Source of the DNA: Symbiodinium natans
Taxonomy: Eukaryota > Sar > Dinophyceae > Suessiales > Symbiodiniaceae
Reading direction: 5' to 3'
Length of the DNA stretch: 29,957 nt
Assembly: GCA_905221605.1 (NCBI GenBank)
Contig: CAJNDS010002547.1
Coordinates: 197,501 to 227,457, forward strand
This document shows positions 1-9,800 of the stretch, one piece after another. Positions within the stretch are counted from its first letter, which is position 1. Each line of letters opens with the position of its first letter. Made by a program: the position numbers and the translations under genes. Under the pieces are notes generated by a model that ran no database searches, was not told where the DNA came from, and saw only the letters and a program-made list of their open reading frames with translations.

Positions 1-460
1 TGGTGCCTACCTGGCTCGCTTGGAGGGTTTAGGGTTTAGGGTTTAGGGTTTAGGGTTTAGGGTTTAGGGTTTGGGGTTTGGGGTTTGGGGTTTGGGGTTT
101 GGGGTTTGGGGTTTAGGGTTTAGGGTTACGTTTTTGACCTAAGTATACAGGGCAACCCCTCAGTATCTGTGCGCCGCCTAACTCCGGACCCGGACGAAGT
201 AAACCCGAAACCCCAAACCCGAAACCCCAAATCCCTCTACCTCGTGGTGTGCTCACTCCCTTTTTGGGGAGGTCGTTAAAACCCGAAACCGCTAAACTCC
301 TCAACCGCTGGGAATTTGAAACTCTGAAGTTCTCAGAAACCCAAAAAACCCTCTGACCCCAAAGCCTAAGACCCTATATGACCCTCAGACCTGACAAAAG
401 CCCTCAAGCCCTAAACCCTAAAACCCTACAACCAGGCGTCAGAACTTTCCAAAAAACGAA

Positions 461-482
461 GCCTCGCCAATGATGTAGGCCC
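461..482 (-). repeat. Duplicate of the 3' end and donor of the S6 exon
   Basis: 22 bases identical to 719-740. Between the two copies lie mostly CCCTAAA-type repeats. On the coding strand it carries the codons for AYIIGE and the GC donor. Confidence 0.9.
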
Positions 483-720
483 TAAACCCTAAACCCTAAA
501 CCCTAAACCTGAAACCCCTAAACGCCCCAAATCCCTGGGGAGCTGAGTCTCTCAAGCTCCACTAGACCCTAGAAACCCCAAACCCTTAGCCCTCCGTAGC
601 AAAGCCGATAAAAAGGCTCCTAAACCCAAAGCCCCAAACCCAAAAAAACAAACCCTAAACCCTAAACCCTAAACCCCGAACCCTAAACCCTAAACCCTAA
701 ACCCAAACCCTTACTGAGGC

Positions 721-782
721 CTCGCCAATGATGTAGGCCCAAGCCAGGCCCGCTGTGAGAATGATGGCGGAGCACACGATTC
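721..782 (-). CDS. K+ channel exon, transmembrane segment S6
   Basis: 62 nt, phase 1 to 0, coding from IVCSAIILTAGLAW to AYIIGE. S6 with its conserved Gly hinge region and the AYIIGE exit to the C-linker. The donor is either GC at 720-719 or GT (GTAAGG) six bases later, which would add Ala-Ser. The next exon is not found in the window. Confidence 0.92.
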
Positions 783-946
783 CTGCAGTGTTTCTTGCGG
801 CTGCGAGGGGTGTTGAAGCGAGTAGGGTGGAGGGTTTAGGGTTTGGGGTTTAGGGTGCAGGGTTTAGGGTTTAGGGTTTCGGGTTTAGGGTTTAGGGTAT
901 CCGCCGACCCTGGCGGCGTGTTGGATGGTGAAAAGGAGGGGGAAAA

Positions 947-985
<39 letters not shown>

Positions 986-3768
986 CGGTGCACAATTTTT
1001 TCGTGGAGGACCGCGCCACCCGCACAGCGTAAACAGGCGGTTAAGGAAGGGGGGTAGGGGCGCCCTCAGCAAAATCAGCGTTTTTGCCCCCCCCCCTCCG
1101 CCCCCCACCCCCCCCACCCCCCCGCCCCCACCCCCCCCCCGCCCCCGACCCCCCCTACCCCCCCACCCCCCCCCTCCCGCCCGTCTTTTGGTTTGCCCCC
1201 TAACCCCCCCAAACGTTTCACAGAACTCTGCCGAGCAGGCTGGGATGATCTTCGAACCATGCGAGCGGGTTTAGACCTCTCAACTATGCTCCAGCGGGGT
1301 CGGCGGCTTGAGCCGGAGGCTCTTAAATCCTATTGCTCCGTGCAGGTCGGTGACCGTTTAGGGTTCAGGGCTGCCATGGGTCTAGGATTTGGGGTTTAGG
1401 GTTTTCGCATTTGGGGGCCTAGGGCTTACATGCGGGACAGGTCTCCATTATCCTTTCCTGCTTGGTGACCTTAGACCCTACCCAGCCAAGGGGTGTTCCT
1501 ACTATTTGCTGAAGAACCCCACAAAAACATGTAAAACACGATCCCCTATTACCCTTATAAGGAATTAAAAACATGATCCCTATATTACCCTTATAAGGAA
1601 GAATATTTTGTTTTGTTTTAGGGTTTAGGGCCTAATAGGGTTTAGGCTTCCGGGTCTGTAAGATTTAGGGCTTAGGGTCTTTGGGGTCTTGAGGGTGTTC
1701 TTCTACGGTTCGTGGTGGAGAGTTTCGGGTTCGCATGCCCCTGGCCCCCCCCAAAGCCACCACCGAGAGGCGCTCAAGGATGTTCTGTGGGCCGATATCA
1801 CCGTAGCCCACAGATGTGATGGTGTAGCTACCTGTAGAAGAGCCCACGGTTTACGGTTTAGGGTTTAGGGTTTAGGGTTTAGGGTTTAGGGTTTAGGGCT
1901 TAGGGCTTAGGGTTTCGGGTATAATGCTACCATTAAATGGGCTAGCGGTAAGGAGAGCCCTTACAAGTATTGGGAGATGCGGGAACAACGTGCCAGGATC
2001 CTCGTATTTGAGGACGAGACCCAAGCGTAATTGGTAATAAAAAGGGTGCCCCCTTTTTTGGTTTTAAAGGAGCTTCTCAGGCAACCAAAACCCTAAAAAG
2101 GGGGAATAAGGGCCTAGTCTGGGTCCTAGGAGGGTTTTGCGAGTTTGTGTTTAGGGTCGACCTCAGTTGAGGAACGATGGAAATACTTTCTTCAGAAGGA
2201 CGTGGCTGTCGACCATGAGCTGAGTCTTCGAAAGCACAGTACCATCCCCCCTAAACCCAAGAACCCCCTAAACCCTCAGCCCGAAACCCCAAACCCTAAG
2301 CCCTAAACCGAGGGAGCCTCACGGGGCAAAGAGGGTGCATTAAGAAATTCAGGATGCTGCTAAACCCTGCCGCAGCAATTTGTGCCTGCGGCAGCAATCG
2401 AACCCTGAACCTAAACCCTGAACCCTAACCATGTTGGGCGAGTCCCAAACTCATGGCCTACATGAAGAAGGGCGCCACAAAAATTGGGCAATTTGAAAAA
2501 GCCCTAATTCCTAAACCCTAAACCCTAAGGCCGTATGCCATGGTATACCAGACACTTCGGCGCTTGAGGCACCAAAACGGAAAAAACAAATCGCCTGGAG
2601 TCAGTCCCATGCGTAGTGGGCTTCTCTAAAGTCTTGGTAGCGGAGAAACCACATTTTAACAAGGGTACCCTGTTTTGAGGTTGGTTACATGTACCCTAAA
2701 CCCTAAACCCTAAACCCTAAGCCCTAAACCCTAAACCCTAAACCCTAAACAAGGGAACCTTGAATCAAAAAGGGCAAAAGGACACCAGTGGGCTTCTCCT
2801 TAAATTGTGGTCCCTATGTTAGGGGTTCCTATGGCAGTACCGGAGCACCAACAATTTGGGGCTCCCCAGGAAGGGGCCATCATATAGAGCAATGGCAATG
2901 GCCAAGAAGGTTTAGGGTTTAGGGTTTAGGGTTTAGGGTTTCGGGTTTAGGGTTTAGGGTTTGGGGTTTGGGGTTTGGGGTTTAGGGTTTAGGGTTTAGG
3001 GTTTGGGGTTTGGGGTTTAGGGTTTCGGGTTTGGGGTTTGGGGTTTGGGGTTTGGGGTTTAGGGTTTAGGGTTTAGGGTTTAGGGTTTAGGGTTTAGGTG
3101 GGGAAGTGCTCCTTTTGGTGGGATTTAGAAGTTCCGGCTTCCACTTGCAACCTGCAAAAACCAAGTGACGTCGGCGTTTCTGCTTCTCTTCCCTAAACCC
3201 TGAACCCTGAACCCTAAACCCTGAACCCTAAACCCTAAACCCTAAACCCTAAACCCTAAACCCTAGACCCTAAACCCTAAACCCTAAACCACCTAAACCC
3301 TAAACCAGTCAGGCCACAGAAGTAGAACGCAGCGAGGTAGATGCGCAGAGGCGAGTCGATCGTGTTGATCCTCGGGGTTCGAAGGTCTAGGGTTTAGGGT
3401 TCAGGGTTCAGGGTTTAGGGTTTAGGGTTTAGGGTTTAGGGTTTAGGGTTTAGGGTTTAGGGTTTCGGGTTTCGGGTTTAGGGTTTAGGGTTTAGGGTTG
3501 AGGGTTGAGGGTTGAGGGTTGAGGGATGAGGGTCTTATAAGGGTTTCCCTCAACCCTAATTCATCAAACGCGTTGCTAGCACCTGGACGCCAACGGAAAG
3601 CCTACCTAGCAATACCATCGTCCCGTCGTAAGGCTGCGGATGCAGCCACTTAAGTCTTAAGCCTCCCAAGACCCTGCACAACCGAGCCCAAACAGCGAAA
3701 CCCTTAACCTGCCTTCTCCTCCCTAAAATCCCAAACCCTAGACCCCGACGCTACTATTTGCTTAAGAA

Positions 3769-3800
<32 letters not shown>

Positions 3801-6800
3801 CCCCCCCCCCCCCCCCAAAAAAAAAAAAAAAAACAAGGAAGAATATCTATAGTTTTTGGAGGGGGGTTCTAAAGCTTAAGCAATTGATAGGACTCTAAGT
3901 AGCGCGGCCATGGTGGCCTAAACCCTACACCCTAAACCCTAAACCCTAAACCCTAAACCCTAAACCCTAAAGTGCGGCCAGGGTGGCCCATAGGTCGCAT
4001 CCGCTTCTTGGACGCCATCGATCCACCGAGGGAAGTGCTTGTCCACGACGCGTAGGGTCATGGCCCAACCTGATTTTAGGGGGGGTTTAGGGCCCTAAAC
4101 CCTAAACCCTAGTCCCTAAACCCTAAAAACGAAACCCTATACCCTAAACCCTAAACCCTAAACCCTAAACCCTAAACCCTAAACCCTAAACCCTAAACCT
4201 CGATTTTGCAGGTTTAAGGTTTGGGGTCTGGGCATCCTTGGTCCTGTTTAGGTTTCCTGGCAAGCTAGGGATAAACGGAGGCCTTCTCTTGTTGAAAGGG
4301 CTTAGGGTTTAGGGTTTAGGGCTTAGGGCTTAGGGTTTAGGGTTTAGCGCTTAGGTCTTAGGGCCTAGGGTTTAGGGCTGGGGTGGGTGGGGTAAAGGAG
4401 CGTTTAGGGTTTGGGGTTTGGGGTTTGGGGTTTAGGGTTTAGGGTTTAGGGTTGAGGGTCCTTTGGCGGCAAGGCGGCAACAGGCGAGCCAGTGGCAGAT
4501 GAAGCCCAGGACGACCATGAACCTCAGCTCGCTCGGACTCTCAACCCCAAGCCCTACACCCTAAAGGAGGGCAAAGGATTAGGGTTTAGGGTTTAGGGTT
4601 TGGGGTTTAGGGTTTGGGGTTTGGGGTTTGGGTTTTGGGGTTTAGGGTTTGGGGTTTGGGGTTTGGGGTTTGGGGTTTGGGGTTTGGGGTTTGGGGTTTA
4701 GGGTTTCGGGTTTGGGGTTTGGGGTTTAAGGCTTGATGGACCTCCTCCCTTCCTCCTCCTCCCCCCCAAAAAAACTAAAATAACAAGGAAAAAACTATCA
4801 TAATCAAAAGATTAGTATTAATGTTCAGAAACAAGCCCGAAAAGAGATCAGGGTTTAAGGTCTAATTAGGGGTTTTTGGTGTCTACGGGAGGGTTTAGGC
4901 TGAGGTGCTTAGGCCCCAAAACTTGGGATGTTGCCCCTTATACGAAGTAGGATTCTAGTACCCAGTCCTAAACCCTAAACCCTAAACCCTAATGCCCATT
5001 AAGGACTGTTAGTATAAGGGGCAACATCCCAACCCAAAACCTTCAAACCCCAAGACCTTCAAAAACCTTCAAGCCCTGAAACCCTAAAACCTAAACCCTA
5101 AACTCTAACCCCAAACCCTAAACCCCAGACCCTGAAACGCTGAAACCCGCAACAGCTCCGGCTCAGTGAGAAAAAAGCGGCTTCACCAGAGCCAGCTGCT
5201 GGTAAGGGATGGACACCGGCGCCTCCATGTTCTGAAGCACCTCCCAGACAAGGGGGTTTGGGGTTTAGGGCTAGGGTTTAGGGCTAGGGTTTAGGGCTAG
5301 GGTTTAGGGCTAGGGTTTAGGGCTAGGGTTTAGGGCCAGGGTTTAGGGTTTAGGGTTGAGGGTTAGGGTTTGGGGTTTACCTGCAACAAATCAAAGTGGG
5401 CGCGGGGAGCTGTGGCTAGCATGCACGCATCGGGTGGTATGAGCACCCCTGTTGCCCGGTAGCTTCCGACCCTAAACCCCAAACCCTAAACCCCAAACCC
5501 TAAACCCTAAACCCCAAACCCTAAAACCCTAAACCCCAAAACCCTACACCCAAAACCCTAAACCCTAAACCCCAAAACCCTAAAACCCTAAACCCTAAAC
5601 CCTAAACCCTAACCCTAAACCCAAGATTCAAAGCCTGAACCCCCTCCGAGGTGTCCTACGGAGGCCCGGCTGCTTTGTGGAACTTGGGGTTTAGGGTTTA
5701 GGGTTTAGGGTTTAGGGTTTAGGGTTTAGGGTTTAGGGTTTAGGGTTTGGGATTAGGGTTTCAAGGTTTAGGGTTTAGGGTTTAGGGGTTTAGGGGTTTC
5801 AGGGGCTTCAGGCGTTGCAGGGGTTTCAGGGTAGGGGTTTGTAGTTCAGGGTTTCGGGGTTTCAGGCTTCAGGGGACGGTGTTTCAGGGTCCAAGGGCTT
5901 GGGTAACCCTAAACCCTAACCCTAAACCCTAAACCCTAAACCCAAAACCCTAAACCCTGCTTCTGAATCTTCAAGCCAGGAAGTGGAGGCAGAGGACCTT
6001 GGAGGTCTTCATCAGCCGAAGGAGCTTGACCAGCCGCAACGACCTGAGGGTGCTGGTTTAGGGTTTAGGGTTTAGGGTTCAGGGTTCAGGGTTTAGGGTT
6101 TGGGGTTTAGGGTTCAGGGTTCAGGGTTCAGGATTCAGGGTTCAGGGTTCAGGGTTCAGGGTTCAGGGTTCAGGGTTCAGGGTTTAGGGTTTAGGGTTTA
6201 GGGTTTAGGGTTTAGGGTTTAGGGTTTAGGGTTTAGGGTTTAGGGTTTAGGGTTTAGGGTTTAGGTTTAGGGTTTAGGGTTTAGGGGTTCCGGCCTTCCT
6301 TTAGCAGACTGAGCACTGCTCCCCTCCAAGCCTTCCCACCCCCCGGGAAAAGGGTTCGGCGAAAGCACTTGGCAACATCTGAGACATGACCTAAACTGCC
6401 TAAACCCTCTAAGACCCCTAAACCCCCTAAACCGCCTAAACCGCCCTAAACCGCCCTAAACCGCCTAAACCGCCTGCCTAAACCCCCTAAACCGCCCTAA
6501 ACCGCCCTAAACCGCCCTAAACCCCCTAAACCCCCTAAACCCCCTAAACCCCCTAAACCCCCTAAACCCCCTAAACCCCCTAAACCCCCTAAACCCCCTA
6601 AACCCCTAAACCCCTAAACCCCTAAACCCCTAAACCCCTAAACCCTAAAGCCTACACCCCGTCAAAACCAAGGGGATGACGGTGATGAGGTCGATGAAGA
6701 CCAGTCCTACGCTTAGGGCTTGGGGTTTAGGGTTAGGTTTTAGGGTTTAGGGTTTAGGGTTTAGGGTTTAGGGTTTAGGGTTTAGGGTTTAGGGTTTAGG

Positions 6801-9800
6801 GTTTAGGGTTTAGGGTTTAGGGTTTAGGGTTTAGGGTTTAGGGTTTAGGGTTTAGGGTTTAGGGTTTAGGGTTTAGGGTTCAGGGTTTAGGGTTTAGGGT
6901 TTAGGGGCTTAAGTGCAAGGGGCTCTGAGGGTTTGGGGTGTTCAGGGGTGGGGGGTTAGGTGTTCGAGCGTGCGGGGTTCCAGGGTTGGGCTCAAACCCT
7001 AAACCCTAAACCCTAAACCCTAAACCCTAAACCCTGGTGTTTGAGGGTTTCAGAATTGGGGCTTTGAAGTTCGGTGTTTAGTCACCAGGTATCCGCAGTC
7101 GCTTCGAGCAGCTGCAGGTTGGGGCCTCATCTATTTGGGTCACTTTGGGGCCTCTATCACAGCCTCTGCCGTACAGCAAAAGGCATAACTAGGGTTTAGG
7201 GTTTAGGGTTTAGGGTTTAGGGTTTCGGGTTTCGGGTTTCGGGTTTTCAAGACACCGCACATGCACGGAACAGAGCAGCATTGGCATTTGGAGCACACCC
7301 ACGCGCACATAAAGCGTCGACCTAAGGCGAAAAGGGTTTAGGGTTTAGGGTTTAGGGTTTAGGGTTTAGGGTTTAGGGTTTAGGGTTTAGGGTTTAGGGT
7401 TTAGGGTTTAGGGTTTAGGGTTTAGGGTTTAGGGTTTAGGGTTTAGGGTTTAGGGTTTAGGGTTTCGGGCAGCGCAAGACAGCCCCATGCAACACTGACA
7501 GAATACGGCACGGCACGGACGAAGACGAGGATGAAGGATGAAGCCAGAGCTCCTAAACCCTAAACCCTAAACCCTAAACCCTAAACCCTAAACCCTAAAC
7601 CCTAAACCCCCAAAACGACGCCCTCATGGCTTGCGCCTGAGGTAGTGGCTCCATATCATCTTCGGCCGCACTTCCCAGACCCTACCCGAGGACATGTTCC
7701 GCGGATAGGCCATGAAGAACCTCAAGGTTTAGGGTTTAGGGTTTGGGGTTTGGGGTTTGGGGTTTGGGGTTTGGGGTTTGGGGTTTGGGGTTTGGGGTTT
7801 GGGGGGGGGGGGGGGGGGTTTGGGGTTGGGGTTTGGGGTTTTGGGGTTTGGGGTTTTGGGGGGTTTGGGGGTTTGGGGTTTGGGGTTGGGGTTTGGGGTT
7901 GGGGATTGGGGATGGGGTTTGGGGTTTGGGGTTTGGGGTTTGGGGATTGGGGCTTGGGGTGTGGGGTTTGGGGTTTGGGGTTTGGAGTTTGGGGTTTAGG
8001 GTTTGGGGCTTGGGGTTTGGGGTTTGGGGCTTGGGTTTGCGGTTTGGGGTTTGGGGTTGGGGGTTTGGGGTTTGGGGTTTGAGGTTTGGGGCTTGGGGTT
8101 TGGGGTTTGGGGATTGGGTTTGGGGTTTGGGGTTTGGGGTTTGAGGTTTGGGGTGTGGGGTTTACGGTGTCGGGTTTGGGGTTTAGGGTTTGGGGTGTGG
8201 GGTTTGGGGCTTAGGGTTTGGGGTTTCGGGACGTGTTCCCTCGCGAAGATTCTCAAAGTGTTTAGGGCTTAGGCTTCAGGATCTCGAGCGCATCATCTCG
8301 TTGCTGCGTGGCTCGCAACCGTGAACCCCTCAGCCCCAAACTGGGCCCTAAACCTTACACCCCGACGCTTGCTGTAGATGTTGTGAACTTAAGCCCTAAA
8401 CCCTAAACCCTAAACCCTAAACTCGGAAGTATTGGGCTCTCTGGGAAGCGCCGACCACGGCGCTGTAGGACGAGGTCCACCATGAACATGGCATCGACGC
8501 AGATGCCTGCAGGTTTAGGGTTTAGGGTTTAGGGTTTAGGGTTTAGGGTTTAGGGTTTAGGGTTTAGGGTTTAGGGTTTAGGGTTTAGGGTTTAGGGTTT
8601 AGGGTTTAGGGTTTAGGGTTTAGGGCAGAAGGGCCCAGAAGGAACCCATGGGGGCCCGTAGGGTTTAGGTTTCAGGGTTCAGGGTTCAGGGTTCAGGGTT
8701 TTAGGGCTGAGGGTTGAGGGTTTAGGGTTTAGGGTGTAGGGTTTAGGGTTTAGGGTTTACGGCGTGCCAAATGGACGCGCATGAGTCTGAAGACATACCC
8801 AGGACCGCTCACTTACAACTCCTATAGAGTTAAAACTAATGAAATAGAGTTAAAACTAATGAAGTAATACAACTTCTAACGCAAGGCGATTCTGACTGAT
8901 ATGAAACTCTTCACGTGAGCCACCTACGAATTGCGTCACATGGGTCGCTTGGAATATGTGGGACATTTGGGGTCATTTGGGACTCTGACACTTGGCCATG
9001 GGATACTTGGGGCCGCGCCTGGGGTTACTCGGAACGCCTGGACGCACCCCCTAAACCCTAAACCCCAAACCTGAACCCTAAACCCCAAACCCCAAACCCC
9101 AAACCCTAAACCCCAAACCCTTAAACCTAAACCCCAAACCCTAAACCCTAAACACCATAAGACCTGGACCATGAGAGCCCAGCGCCTGCAATGAAGAGAG
9201 CGTTCAACTCGGGCTCCAGGAGGGCGATCTGGCAGCATATCAACCCCCCCCCCCCGGTTTAGGGTTTAGGGTTTAGGGTTTCGGGTTTGGGGTTTAGGGT
9301 TTAGGGGATAGGGGTTTAGGGTTTAGGGTTTAGGGTTTCGGGTTTAGGATTTAGGGTTGGGTCTAGGGTTTCGGACTGGGTACATGGTCTAAGTTTGGAC
9401 TCCCCAGGTAAACCGCGCCCGAAGCCCTCCCAAACCTTTCAAGCCCTGTTCAAGCCCTGGGGGGGTTTAGGGTTTAGGGTTTAGGGTTTAGGGTTTAGGG
9501 TTTAGGGTTCAGGGCCTAGGGACCTCGCCTGTACGGGTGTGACGACGGCCACAAACAAGAGGGCCAAAGCCACCCTGGGGCAGAACATGATGCTTGGACT
9601 TCAGTTTTGGGGTTTGGGGTTTAGGGTTTAGGGTTTAGGGTCTAGAGTCTAGGGTTTAGGGTTTAGGGTTTCGGGGTTTCGGGGTTTTGGGCCGGGGTTC
9701 GTGCTTCTAGCCTAGCAAGGAGCCCTACAAGCAGAACTTTTTCAGCATTCCAGGAGCCCATGTCACACAGTAGCAACAAGGGGGTTTAGGGTTTAGGGTT

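Noticed and set aside
1-130. A chromosome end (telomere)
   Set aside because: The tract is short, preceded by unique sequence, and repeats occur in both orientations for 22 kb with exons between them.
1225-1270. A tRNA-like B box (GGTTCGAAGAT on the minus strand)
   Set aside because: It departs from the consensus, and no acceptor stem or A box can be paired around it.
836-1274. Proline- and glycine-rich open frames on both strands
   Set aside because: They come from poly-G and poly-C tracts and flanking TTTAGGG units.
1193-1399. Open frame containing ELCRAGWDDLRTMRAGL on the plus strand
   Set aside because: Protein-like but opposite to the gene, without a donor I trust and without a family; left out as a feature.
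5390-5470. Exon-like segment with LIPPDACMLATAPRAHFDLLQ-type coding and a CAG|GTAAAC donor on the minus strand
   Set aside because: The S4 and S4-S5 linker exons join directly with normal family spacing; there is no room for it, and its flanking arrays have the intron-middle pattern.
7645-8272. Several long glycine/tryptophan-rich open frames on the plus strand and a proline-rich one on the minus strand
   Set aside because: They are translations of the TTTGGGG array; a 7-mer without stops is open in several frames.
9164-9185. Alternative reading of the microexon as RWALMVQ joined to the pre-S1 exon
   Set aside because: The exon at 9574-9529 gives a proper S1 with TPVQ and fits the phase on both sides; the microexon then must be read in another frame.
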